NCBI GenBank assembly: GCA_944392815.1
Contig: CALXXY010000005.1
Span: 1 to 47,306 of the forward strand
Source: an uncultured Alphaproteobacteria bacterium
GTDB lineage: Bacteria; Pseudomonadota; Alphaproteobacteria; Rs-D84
Direction of reading: 5' to 3'
DNA length: 47,306 bases
Shown here: piece after piece, positions 36,410 to 44,417 of the stretch
Layout of the letters: each line of letters begins with the position of its first letter
Position numbering within the stretch: position 1 is the first letter of the stretch
Notes under the pieces: model-generated
The model's input: only the letters and a program-made list of their open reading frames with translations
Database searches by the model: none
Told to the model about the DNA's origin: nothing
Made by a program: the position numbers and the translations under genes

Positions 36410-36437
36410 AAAGTATCATTTTTTTATCAAAAGTCAA
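36410..36437 (-). promoter_or_regulatory. Possible rplU promoter
   Basis: Minus-strand TTGACT (36437-36432) with TACTTT at 36415-36410 (16 bp) or GATACT slightly closer. The -35 is good but the -10 is weak. The leader is about 45 nt. Confidence 0.35.
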
Positions 36438-36492
36438 GTGTTTTGCATAAAATTTTCAACAAAACACAAAAATAACAAGGCGGGAGGACAAT

Positions 36493-36530
36493 GGGGAGTA
36501 AGTGCGGTTTCTTGAATTCTCTAACCACCC
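36493..36530. repeat. Tail motif, copy 4
   Basis: GGGGAGTAAGTGCGGTTTC then TTGAATTCTCTAACCACCCC, again joined to the ACCACCCC element. Confidence 0.8.
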
Positions 36531-36669
36531 CGGGCTGCGCCCACCCCTCCAATGGAGGGGAACTGGCTGCGCGACGGGACGAAGGCCAAGTTCCCCTCTG
36601 CGGAGGGGCGGCGGCGCTTCGGGCCCCGCGAAAATGCAATTTTCGTGGGTGATAAGCCGGCGGGGTGGT
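36524..36669. repeat. ACCACCCC hairpin element, copy 2
   Basis: It shares ends and core with the copy at 35586 (CCTCCAATGGAGGGGAACT and CGACGGGACGAAGGCCAAG), but carries an extra 35 bp near the right end that folds as GCAATTTTCG-type hairpin. Positions 36438-36693 contain no gene. Confidence 0.8.
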
Positions 36670-36693
36670 CAATAATTAATGTACGATTATTGT

Positions 36694-36720
36694 AAAAAAC
36701 GCCCCGACGGGGCGTTTTTT
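36694..36720 (-). terminator. Terminator of the 36720 gene
   Basis: A 12-bp perfect stem (36694-36705 with 36709-36720, loop GAC) with A6/T6 ends. Confidence 0.9.
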
Positions 36721-38921
36721 TAATCTCCTGTGCTGTCTTTTTGTTTTTCCCAATCACGGATTTCTTTAACCCAATTATTCAACAGACACTGTTCACGCAG
36801 ATTGGCTGAATTACACTTAGTCGCATCTTCGCCAATACAGAGCGGTGTATCCCCATCGGTGACCGTTGCACCATTTACGCCGTTCAAGATTTCGTTCAGT
36901 GTCACGACATTGCGGCAGGTGTTTTCCTCGTAATTCTGGCTGTTATTGCAGGACGCGTTATCCTGTTCATCAATAATAGCGCGGAATTGCGACGTAGACG
37001 GATTGCAAATCATTGTTTCATAGCAATGCGGAACATTTGCAACCTGGGCACAGTATGTTTTGATACGCGCCGATGTCCAATTCGGTTCGGCATCTGCCTG
37101 GGTTTCATAGCAATCGAATATCTCGCTTAAACATTCGTTGAAATTCGTGCCGGCGGCTGTTGCCTCGGCCAGAACGGTTTCCTGTTCTTCCTGATAGAAT
37201 TCCAGACGTTTTTGTTGCAATGCCTGTTGGGCGGCAACCTTTTGATATCCGATATTCTGGGCGGTTGTGCTTAACTGTTCACCGTATGCGTCACAGTCAG
37301 CGTTCGCGTCCAGCGCATATTGCTGCATAATGCTGCGGCGGGCGTCGGCCACCGGGCCACGCAGGTCGGCATACGGGTCGCCAGATGCAGACGTATAGCC
37401 AAAGCATGTTGCGGAATTGGACGCTGTATAACCGGTGTTGGGTTCAATGAAGTCCAATTCATATGTACCTGTGTTGGATACGGATATATAACTGTTGTAA
37501 TTGTACGGGCACTGGGAACGGCCGTTGCCGCATTTTGTACCACCAGATGGCGGGGTGCCACAGGCCTCGTATATGCCGTTAAAGCAGGAATCCAACACGC
37601 GGTTGCACACATTGTTGTGCGCATATTCAAACAATTCGTACCCCCATGTTTCGGCCAGGGAATCCTTTAAATTTTCTGAATTTGCCAACGAACCATCTAT
37701 GCCGGCCAAACTGCCCACAACGTTGGTCAATTCGTCAAATGCAGATGTCAAACTGTCTGTATCGTCGGTCAGAATGGTCAATGTGTTTTCCTTGGCTTTG
37801 GCCCAGGATTGCAGGGACGCCAAAATATCACTGCTGCTGCCGTCGATATTTGCAATATCAAACCCGAAATTATTACCAGTTTCTGTACAATATAACGGTT
37901 GTGAGCACGATGACAACGCGGAACCATTTGTGCCGTAAATACCATGGTTGTTGCACCATTCGATGGCCTCGTCCGAAGATTGGCCGTATTGATCGGTGAC
38001 CTCTTTCCATGATACACAGTTCATAACCTTTTCAGCGTCGGTTAATTGAAACGCCTGGCTGACATCTTGGCCCTTGGTGGCAATCAACAACGCCAATTCA
38101 CCGGAAACTTTGATTAATTCCTCGTTCGCTTGTTCCAGGGCGGCTTCGGCCTCGGCAAATGCTTTGACACGACCGGCACATGCGCAACGGCGCTGGGCCG
38201 CATTACGTGCCGTGCAGATTTCGTCCATACAGGCATAATATGATTCTTTGCAGTTATTATATGCCTCGGCAGAAATCAGACCGGTTGATGAATCAATTAT
38301 GTTTGAATAATTGCCCGTATACAATGCACTGGACAGATATGTGTATGTATTTGTGGCGGCTTTGTTCCCGCGGATTGCACTGCCCGTCAGGGACACACGC
38401 GACGGCGTTGTGGTTGTACGTGCAATTACTGCGCGCGATGGCGATGCGGTTGTGCGCGACACAACATTACGTGACGTATTGCCACGTGACGTTGTCGCCC
38501 GTGACGAAGCCGTTGTTGCGGCCGTGCCACGCGACGCGGTTGCAGTCGGACGGGCGGCCGCGGTTGTACGCGATGCGGTCGCCGTTGTTGTGCGTGACGC
38601 GGTTGGGGTCACCGCCCCGCGTGATACAGTCGCGCGTGATGTGACGGCGCGTGAATTTGTTGTGGTGCCGGTTGTTGTGCCACGCGATACGATATTCGCA
38701 GATGTACTGCGCGATGATGCAGGACGTGCAGACGCGCGGACGTTCGCGCCATTGCGGGGCGATTGCACGTTTGCCGCGGGCGACACAGTCACCGGCGCGA
38801 TTGGATCCGCAAACACGGCGCGCATTGACACCAATGTAGAGCAAACAAAGAATGCGCCCGCCAGTAAAAATACTGTGCCCATCGCATTTTTGATATGTTC
38901 TGCGAAATTACGGTTTTTCAT
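36720..38921 (-). CDS. Secreted cysteine-rich protein with long Thr/Ser/Arg-rich region
   Basis: The 733-aa product is a paralog of the 32705 protein and otherwise unrecognised. An export signal or anchor (hydrophobic core at residues about 14-34, ending VFADP) is followed by residues 45-185 rich in Thr, Ser, Ala and Arg with (A/V)SR(T/G/A)T repeats. A cysteine module near 222-250 (CKESYYACMDEIC, then RRCACAG) is followed by a coiled-coil helix (AEAEAALEQANEELIKVSGEL) and many scattered Cys. It lacks the EGF-like tail of its sister. GGGGGAG lies 6 nt before the ATG. It is probably exported and disulfide-rich. Confidence 0.75.
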   Translation of the reverse strand: MKNRNFAEHIKNAMGTVFLLAGAFFVCSTLVSMRAVFADPIAPVTVSPAANVQSPRNGANVRASARPASSRSTSANIVSRGTTTGTTTNSRAVTSRATVSRGAVTPTASRTTTATASRTTAAARPTATASRGTAATTASSRATTSRGNTSRNVVSRTTASPSRAVIARTTTTPSRVSLTGSAIRGNKAATNTYTYLSSALYTGNYSNIIDSSTGLISAEAYNNCKESYYACMDEICTARNAAQRRCACAGRVKAFAEAEAALEQANEELIKVSGELALLIATKGQDVSQAFQLTDAEKVMNCVSWKEVTDQYGQSSDEAIEWCNNHGIYGTNGSALSSCSQPLYCTETGNNFGFDIANIDGSSSDILASLQSWAKAKENTLTILTDDTDSLTSAFDELTNVVGSLAGIDGSLANSENLKDSLAETWGYELFEYAHNNVCNRVLDSCFNGIYEACGTPPSGGTKCGNGRSQCPYNYNSYISVSNTGTYELDFIEPNTGYTASNSATCFGYTSASGDPYADLRGPVADARRSIMQQYALDANADCDAYGEQLSTTAQNIGYQKVAAQQALQQKRLEFYQEEQETVLAEATAAGTNFNECLSEIFDCYETQADAEPNWTSARIKTYCAQVANVPHCYETMICNPSTSQFRAIIDEQDNASCNNSQNYEENTCRNVVTLNEILNGVNGATVTDGDTPLCIGEDATKCNSANLREQCLLNNWVKEIRDWEKQKDSTGD

Positions 38922-39008
38922 TGAAAACTCCCCCTGTAATCCGGAAACGCCCGGAAAACCCGACGTTCAGCGATTTGATTGCAAGCAAATCAATCACCTG
39001 TTTTTATA

Positions 39009-39037
39009 ATTATAGCATTTTTGGCGCGGTCTGTAAA
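39009..39037 (-). promoter_or_regulatory. Promoter of the 36720 gene
   Basis: Minus-strand TTTACA (39037-39032) and TATAAT (39014-39009) with a 17-bp spacer. The 80-nt leader contains an inverted repeat, GATTTG and CAAATC around ATTGCAAG (38972-38991), that may be a regulatory site. Confidence 0.65.
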
Positions 39038-39074
39038 TAAGAAAACCAGGCACGCACGCGGGAATTTTTATCAT

Positions 39075-39103
39075 TTGTCCGATGGGGTATTTTGGTGTAT
39101 AAT
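39075..39103 (+). promoter_or_regulatory. Promoter of the PagL-like gene, possibly leaderless
   Basis: TTGTCC at 39075-39080 and a perfect TATAAT at 39098-39103 with a 17-bp spacer; the ATG at 39113 is 9 nt further on and lacks a ribosome site. Confidence 0.55.
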
Positions 39104-39112
39104 TCGTTCATC

Positions 39113-39673
39113 ATGAAAAAATTCGTTGCTGTAATTTTATCTGTTTTGACTTTGCCCGCGATGGCCGACGATGATGTAAATCCGTTATTCGGCGCGGGCA
39201 ATGAAAACAATATCGCAATTTACGCCGCCCAGGGAACAGGACCAGGAACAATGTTTAAACTGGTTGACCCGTTTTTGTGGGAATTTGAATCAATGACCGG
39301 CGTCATGATTCAATACAGCCAGCCACTGAATATTTTCCGGTTGCCGTCACGTATGAATTTAAATTTTGTACAAAATTTCGCCTATGGCGACGATCACGGA
39401 TTGTCATTTATGGCCATTGGGGTCAGTTGGGACGTGGCATTAATCAATTGGCGCGGGTTTTATCTGGGCGTTGGCATTGGTCCATATATGCGCGATTCCA
39501 ACGACAGATATGTTGAAAGCAAATTGGTGTTTGGCGAACGCGTGTTCATTGGGAAAAATATTGGCAATGATTGGCGCATTGAATTATTTACCCAACATTT
39601 TTCAAATGGCGATTTTACAGAAATCAATCGTGGATTTAATTTTACAGGACTGGGGGTCAGTTATAGTTTTTAA
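39113..39673 (+). CDS. PagL-like lipid A 3-O-deacylase family barrel
   Basis: The 186-aa product has a signal peptide (MKKFVAVILSVLTLPAMA) and ends as an outer-membrane barrel (final residues VSYSF). The motif RIELFTQHFSNGDFTEINRGFN matches the PagL active-site strand, with His and Ser in H-x-S-N. PagL enzymes remove the 3-O-acyl chain from lipid A and can reduce innate recognition. The acidic residue 12 positions after the Ser, from my memory of the Pseudomonas enzyme, is Asn here, so activity is not certain. The start at 39113, not 39092, follows the signal peptide. Confidence 0.8.
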   Translation: MKKFVAVILSVLTLPAMADDDVNPLFGAGNENNIAIYAAQGTGPGTMFKLVDPFLWEFESMTGVMIQYSQPLNIFRLPSRMNLNFVQNFAYGDDHGLSFMAIGVSWDVALINWRGFYLGVGIGPYMRDSNDRYVESKLVFGERVFIGKNIGNDWRIELFTQHFSNGDFTEINRGFNFTGLGVSYSF

Positions 39674-39690
39674 TTCGCAAAACATACAAT

Positions 39691-39720
39691 AAAAAAACGG
39701 GGCGTTTGCCCCGTTTTTTA
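39691..39720. terminator. Bidirectional terminator between pagL-like gene and ppdK
   Basis: A 12-bp stem (39692-39703 with 39708-39719, loop GTTT), A/T runs at both ends, between converging genes. Confidence 0.9.
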
Positions 39721-42378
39721 TTTTTTGCGTGGGAATTTGACCGCCGCCTGGGCCGCCGCAAGGCGTGCAATTGGCACGCGGAACGGACTGCAGGAAACAG
39801 AATCAAATCCGACACGGTGGAAATATTCAACAGATGCTGGATCGCCACCATGTTCGCCACAAACACCCAGGTGAATTTCTGCACCCTTGGTTTTGCGGGC
39901 TTTGGCGACAGCGTCTTCGATCAAGATGCCAACACCCTGTTGATCAACCGACGCGAATGGATCCGCGACATAGATTCCACGGGCGCGATATTCGTCCAGG
40001 ATTTTGCCTGTGTCATCGCGCGACATGCCCAATGTTGTTTGGGTCAAATCGTTTGTGCCGAATTCAAAGAATTCGCAACTTTCCGCGATTTGATCAGCCA
40101 ATACAGCGGCACGCGGCAATTCAATCATGGAACCAACCTTGTAATCAACACTGTCACCCGTTTCAGCAAACAATGCGTCGGCAGTTGCGTCAATTACAGA
40201 TTTGACGATATCCACTTCTTTTTTGGAACCAACCAATGGAACCTCGATTTCAGGGAATACGTGTATGCCGGCGTTTTTGCATTCCAGTGCAGCGGACAAA
40301 ATCGCGCGCGTCTGCATTTCGCAGATTTCTGGATATGTAATCGCCAAACGGCAACCACGATGACCCAACATCGGATTCGTTTCACGCAGGGCTTCGGAAC
40401 GTGCCTTGACAAATTCAACTGATTTGCCGATATGGTTGGCCAATTCCTGAATTTCTTCCTCGGTATGAGGCAGGAATTCGTGCAACGGTGGGTCAATCAA
40501 ACGAATTGTGACCGGCAGACCGTCCATGATTTTGAACAATTCAACAAAGTCGGCCTTTTGATACGGCAACAATTTCGCCAGCGCAGCACGACGACCATCT
40601 TCGTCATCAGCCAAAATCATTTCGCGCATGTCCTGGATACGTGACGAGTCAAAGAACATGTGTTCCGTACGTGCCAGACCGATACCTTCGGCACCGAAAT
40701 CACGTGCCTGTTTGGCATCTTTTGGTGTTTCGGCGTTGGCTTTGACCTTTAACGATTTGATTTCGTCAACCCATTTCATTAATGTGCCGAAATTACCGGT
40801 TAATTCAACAGACACTGTTGGAACACGACCGGCGATAATCTGGCCACGGGCACCATCAATGGACACCCAGTCGCCTTCGTTAATTACGACGCCAGACGTT
40901 GTTTTCATCGTTTTGGTTTCGTAATCAATTTTGATATCAGGCGAACCAGACACGCATGGCGTACCCATACCACGGGCAACCACTGCCGCGTGTGATGTCA
41001 TACCACCACGGGCGGTGATAACACCCTGGGCCGCGTTCATGCCGGCGATATCTTCGGGTGATGTTTCGACACGGATTAACATGACCTGTTTGCCTTCCTT
41101 GGCCCATTTTTCGGCATCGTCCGCGTTAAAGACGACCTGGCCAACGGCGGCACCTGGGGACGCAGGCAATCCAGTCGCGATGACGTTCTTTTCCGCTTTG
41201 GGGTCCAGCATCGGGTGCAACAGGTGATCCAATTGATCCGCACCAACGCGCAGGATTGCTTCTTCTTTGGTCAACAGCCCTTCGTCCACCATTTCAACGG
41301 CCATGCGAACAGCGGCGGCGGCGGTACGTTTACCATTACGGCACTGCAACATCCACAATTTGCCATGTTCGATGGTGAATTCCATATCCTGCATGTCTTT
41401 GTAATGTTTTTCCAATTTTTCACGAACATCGCACAGTTCTTTATAGACATCGGGCATGGCCTCTTCCAAAGACAGGCGGCCTGAATCGTCCTTGGTCATT
41501 GGCTGGGGCGTGCGAATACCGGCAACGACGTCCTCGCCCTGGGCATTAATCAGATATTCGCCATAGTATTTGTTTTCGCCAGTGGCAGGATCGCGGCTGA
41601 AGCACACGCCAGTTGCGGAATCATCGCCGGAATTACCAAACACCATTGCCTGGACATTGACGGCTGTGCCCCAATCGCCCGGGATATTGTTCAGTTTGCG
41701 GTATGTGATGGCTTTCTTGCTCATCCAGCTGCCGAATACGGCACCAATACCCAATTTCAGTTGTTCCCATGGATCCTGGGGGAATACTTTGCCGATGTTG
41801 TTGCCGATTTCTTTGAATTTTTCGACCAATTCTTTTAAATCATCGGCGGTTAATTCTGTATCGACTTTATAACCTTTGTCTTCCTTCATACGTTCCAGGG
41901 TATGTTCAAACAAATCGATGTCTGCGCCCAGCACAACGTCCGAAAACATCATGATAAAACGACGATATGAATCATATGCGAAACGTTCGTCGCCAGAATG
42001 ACGTGCCAACGCTTTGACCGTTTCGTCGTTCAGACCCAAATTCAAAACTGTATCCATCATGCCCGGCATGGAAACGCGCGCACCAGAACGCACAGATACC
42101 AACAACGGATTTTCCATGTCTGCAAATTTTTTGCCCATAATGCTTTCAATATGCGCAATACCATCATGCACCTGGTCCATCAAATCAGACGGATATGTGT
42201 GATCGTGTTCATAATAGTATGTGCAGACCTCGGTCGTGACGGTAAAGCCCGCCGGCACAGGCAATCCGACCAAATTCATTTCGGCCAAATTGGCACCTTT
42301 GCCGCCCAACAGGTTGCGCATGTCTGCGCGGCCTTCGGCTGCACCATTACCGAATTTGTATACCCATTTATTACTCAT
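39718..42378 (-). CDS. ppdK: Pyruvate, phosphate dikinase
   Basis: The 886-aa enzyme interconverts pyruvate, ATP and phosphate with PEP, AMP and pyrophosphate. The N-terminal ATP-grasp domain has the GGKGANLAEM and GVCFSRDPATGE motifs. The phosphohistidine domain has GGMTSHAAVVARGMG near residue 457. The C-terminal TIM barrel has the FGTNDLTQTTLGMSRDD stretch and the catalytic Cys in GVCGEHGGDP near residue 838. The length is typical. AAGGAG lies 8-9 nt before the ATG. It may serve glycolysis with pyrophosphate or gluconeogenesis. Confidence 0.97.
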   Translation of the reverse strand: MSNKWVYKFGNGAAEGRADMRNLLGGKGANLAEMNLVGLPVPAGFTVTTEVCTYYYEHDHTYPSDLMDQVHDGIAHIESIMGKKFADMENPLLVSVRSGARVSMPGMMDTVLNLGLNDETVKALARHSGDERFAYDSYRRFIMMFSDVVLGADIDLFEHTLERMKEDKGYKVDTELTADDLKELVEKFKEIGNNIGKVFPQDPWEQLKLGIGAVFGSWMSKKAITYRKLNNIPGDWGTAVNVQAMVFGNSGDDSATGVCFSRDPATGENKYYGEYLINAQGEDVVAGIRTPQPMTKDDSGRLSLEEAMPDVYKELCDVREKLEKHYKDMQDMEFTIEHGKLWMLQCRNGKRTAAAAVRMAVEMVDEGLLTKEEAILRVGADQLDHLLHPMLDPKAEKNVIATGLPASPGAAVGQVVFNADDAEKWAKEGKQVMLIRVETSPEDIAGMNAAQGVITARGGMTSHAAVVARGMGTPCVSGSPDIKIDYETKTMKTTSGVVINEGDWVSIDGARGQIIAGRVPTVSVELTGNFGTLMKWVDEIKSLKVKANAETPKDAKQARDFGAEGIGLARTEHMFFDSSRIQDMREMILADDEDGRRAALAKLLPYQKADFVELFKIMDGLPVTIRLIDPPLHEFLPHTEEEIQELANHIGKSVEFVKARSEALRETNPMLGHRGCRLAITYPEICEMQTRAILSAALECKNAGIHVFPEIEVPLVGSKKEVDIVKSVIDATADALFAETGDSVDYKVGSMIELPRAAVLADQIAESCEFFEFGTNDLTQTTLGMSRDDTGKILDEYRARGIYVADPFASVDQQGVGILIEDAVAKARKTKGAEIHLGVCGEHGGDPASVEYFHRVGFDSVSCSPFRVPIARLAAAQAAVKFPRKK

Positions 42379-42411
42379 ATGGTTTTCTCCTTGGTTTTTT
42401 AAACGCCCTGC

Positions 42412-42440
42412 ATTGTGTGAGATATGTCACAGAAATGCAA
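42412..42440 (-). promoter_or_regulatory. Possible ppdK promoter
   Basis: Minus-strand TTGCAT (42440-42435) and CACAAT (42417-42412), 17-bp spacer, leader about 25 nt. Confidence 0.4.
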
Positions 42441-42509
42441 GGAAAAAAGCGCAATTTTTATAAAACTTTTACCTTTACAACGCGGTTTTTAGGGTCTATT
42501 TTTGTGGAT

Positions 42510-43079
42510 ATGACAAATTTGCACGATGCGGTATTTGTGGCCGAATTAAATAATCATTTAAAATCTGGTGGCGTGATTGCGTTCCCAACAGACACTGTTT
42601 GGGGACTGGGGGCGTTGCCGACACGCGCAGGGGCAGATGCACTGTTTGAAATCAAACGGCGTCCCGCAAACAAACATCTGATTATCATGTCTGATAATCT
42701 GGCGCATATTCGCCCGTATATGGAAAATTATCCAGCGCGCGCGTTTGATTTGGCAAATAAATACTGGCCGGGGGCATTGACAATTGGCGTGCCTGTGGCG
42801 GGTACTGATTCCATGGTGTTTGGTGGCGTGCGCGTGCCGAATTACAGGCCGTTTATGGAATTATGTGGTGTGATTGACGGACATTGTTTGGCGACGACGT
42901 CCGCAAATATATCTGGGCAACCGACATTGCAATCGGCGGACGAAATACGCAAAACATTTCCAGATATTATTGTAATTGATAACGCATTCGACCCGATGGG
43001 TGGCGCCCCCAGTACTGTTGTCGTACTGGACGGGGACAGCACAAATATTGTGCGCACCGGCGCAGTAGTGATTGAATAA
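42510..43079 (+). CDS. tsaC: Threonylcarbamoyl-AMP synthase (TsaC/Sua5 family)
   Basis: The 189-aa YrdC-domain protein forms threonylcarbamoyl-AMP for the t6A37 modification of tRNA. Recognisable are GGVIAFPTDTVWGLGALP, the EIKRRPANKHLIIM motif (KRP with basic residues), WPGALTI and TTSANISGQPT. It is the short TsaC type, without the Sua5 C-terminal domain. ATG 42510 is listed; a GTG at 42504 is better placed for the AGGG at 42491, so the start may be 2 codons earlier. The frame back to 42417 is not supported. Confidence 0.93.
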   Translation: MTNLHDAVFVAELNNHLKSGGVIAFPTDTVWGLGALPTRAGADALFEIKRRPANKHLIIMSDNLAHIRPYMENYPARAFDLANKYWPGALTIGVPVAGTDSMVFGGVRVPNYRPFMELCGVIDGHCLATTSANISGQPTLQSADEIRKTFPDIIVIDNAFDPMGGAPSTVVVLDGDSTNIVRTGAVVIE

Positions 43080-43083
43080 AAAA

Positions 43084-43106
43084 TCCCGCCAATTGCGGGA
43101 CTTTTT
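43084..43106. terminator. Bidirectional terminator between tsaC and the TA antitoxin
   Basis: Stem TCCCGC, loop CAATT, GCGGGA (43084-43100) flanked by A- and T-runs, between converging genes. Confidence 0.75.
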
Positions 43107-43413
43107 ATTGTTTCGCAGCGATGGGAACCACCGCCAACCGAACACCAAACGCATTCAATATATTACTGACAACCTGCATGCTGGGGTTGCCATTATCAGA
43201 CAGCGCATTATACAGTCCCTGGCGTGAAACGCCGGCCTGTTTTGCAACGTCTGTCATTCCACGCGCGCGTGCAATTTTATCAATCGCGCGTTTGATTAAT
43301 TCTGAATCATTTTGTTCAAATACTGCGTCCAGATATTCTGAAATATCGCGTTGAGTTTTTAAATATAAACTGCTGTCCCAATCACTGATAGTTATCTTTT
43401 TTTTATCAGTCAT
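43105..43413 (-). CDS. HigA-like antitoxin of an HI1419/HI1420-type system
   Basis: The 102-aa product matches the 'putative addiction module antidote' family (COG3636): the start SLYLKTQRDISEYLDAVFEQND, an ARARGMTDVAKQAGVSRQGLYNALSDNGNPS helix-turn-helix, and the C-terminal SNILNAFGVRLAVVP. It would bind the toxin and repress its own promoter. AAAGGA stands before the ATG. It is second in the operon, 18 nt after the toxin gene. Confidence 0.9.
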   Translation of the reverse strand: MTDKKKITISDWDSSLYLKTQRDISEYLDAVFEQNDSELIKRAIDKIARARGMTDVAKQAGVSRQGLYNALSDNGNPSMQVVSNILNAFGVRLAVVPIAAKQ

Positions 43414-43431
43414 GGCATATCCTTTTGTTAA

Positions 43432-43728
43432 TTATTCAAATAATTCCCGCATTATTTCACGAGCATATTTTATATCTGCGCTTTGCGATGATTTGTCCCC
43501 ACCGCATAATAACAACACTATAATATTTTCGCGCATGGTATAATATATGCGATAACCGGGGCCAAAGTAAAACCGCATTTCCATGACGCCACCACCAACA
43601 GATTTTACATCGCCCAAATTACCCAATTCAACCCGGTCCAAACGTGCCATTATCCTTTTTTGGTCCCTGGAATCTTTTAATGATTCAAACCATTCAGAAA
43701 AAATGTTTGTCTGTTGTATTTTGTACAC
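43432..43728 (-). CDS. RelE/HigB-superfamily toxin (HI1419 type)
   Basis: The 98-aa product matches the 'addiction module killer protein' family in the RelE/ParE fold: VYKIQQTNIFSEWFESLKD at the start, RIMARLDRVELGNLGDVKSVGGGVMEMR in the middle, YRIYYTMRENIIVLLLCGGDKSSQ, and the helix ending AREIMREL. Such toxins usually cleave mRNA. Of two GTG codons, 43728 is chosen because family members start at this position and GGGG lies about 8 nt upstream; 43737 would add three residues. Confidence 0.88.
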   Translation of the reverse strand: MYKIQQTNIFSEWFESLKDSRDQKRIMARLDRVELGNLGDVKSVGGGVMEMRFYFGPGYRIYYTMRENIIVLLLCGGDKSSQSADIKYAREIMRELFE

Positions 43729-43757
43729 GTCCGCCACCCCGTGGATTATGTGCAGTC

Positions 43758-43786
43758 ATTGTAAACTATAATTGACATATTGTCAA
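43758..43786 (-). promoter_or_regulatory. TA promoter with palindromic operator
   Basis: Minus-strand TTGACA (43786-43781) and TACAAT (43763-43758) with a 17-bp spacer. The -35 is one arm of a perfect palindrome, TTGACA ATA TGTCAA (43772-43786), a likely operator for the antitoxin. Confidence 0.7.
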
Positions 43787-43895
43787 GTAAAAAAGACAAC
43801 AAAAAAACTAAATTAGTTTGCTGGGGGGGCGCGGCAAAATCATTGTGAATACTTGCCTGGATAAATAAACGACGAATAATGATAAAATATCCCGC

Positions 43896-44387
43896 ATGAT
43901 GCGCAAAAATAATTTTAATTCGGCCGGCGCAATTGTCCTGGGCATGCATGACGCGTTGGTATCACTGACGGGATTAATCGCGGGGCTGGCGGTCGCCATG
44001 GCCGACAGATATGCAATTATTCTGACGGCGATTATCGCATCTATTACCGCCAGTTTATCTATGGCCGCGTCCAATTATCTGGCTGTGCGTGCAAACGGCA
44101 ATGCGCGCGCAATTGTCGCGGCACTGTATACAGGCGGCGCATATATGGTGACGTGTGCGGCGTTGATATTGCCTTTCTTTGTTTTTACAAATCGCACGAT
44201 TGAAATGGCTGTGATGTTTGCAATTGCTGTGGCGGAAATATTTCTGTTTAACTGGTGGTTGGGACGATCGCGTCACCGACCATATATGCGAAATTTTTTC
44301 GAAATGTTGGCGGTGTGTGCAGGCGTGTCCATTGTTGCGTTTTTAATCGGCTGGTGCGCACATATATGTTTGGGCATAGACGCATAA
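43896..44387 (+). CDS. VIT1/CCC1-family membrane transporter
   Basis: The 163-aa protein has about five spans. IVLGMHDALVSLTGLIAGLAVAM and then ITASLSMAASNYLAVRA correspond to the first two conserved VIT segments (DGLV and SMAxxxYL). The metal-binding hydrophilic loop of plant VIT1 is very short here. Such proteins move Fe(II) or Mn(II) out of the cytoplasm. TAAAAT at 43883-43888 lies 7 nt before the ATG and no ribosome site is seen. Two Met codons in a row begin the gene; the first is used. Confidence 0.75.
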   Translation: MMRKNNFNSAGAIVLGMHDALVSLTGLIAGLAVAMADRYAIILTAIIASITASLSMAASNYLAVRANGNARAIVAALYTGGAYMVTCAALILPFFVFTNRTIEMAVMFAIAVAEIFLFNWWLGRSRHRPYMRNFFEMLAVCAGVSIVAFLIGWCAHICLGIDA

Positions 44388-44390
44388 AAA

Positions 44391-44417
44391 AACGCCGCAG
44401 GTGCGGCGATTTTTATT
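44391..44417. terminator. Bidirectional terminator
   Basis: Stem CGCCGC, loop AGGT, GCGGCG (44393-44408) with A- and T-runs, between converging genes. Confidence 0.8.

Noticed and set aside
38467..38700. Possible DNA-level tandem repeat (CGTGACG/CGCGATG units)
   Set aside because: It reflects codons of the Thr/Ser/Arg-rich protein region; units are irregular in length at the DNA level.
38311..39009. 232-codon plus frame opposite the 36720 gene
   Set aside because: Mirror of Thr/Ser/Arg repeats (VARDA type); it covers the promoter of the real gene.
43740..43895. Prophage or attachment site next to the TA pair
   Set aside because: No integrase, no direct repeats and no tRNA nearby.
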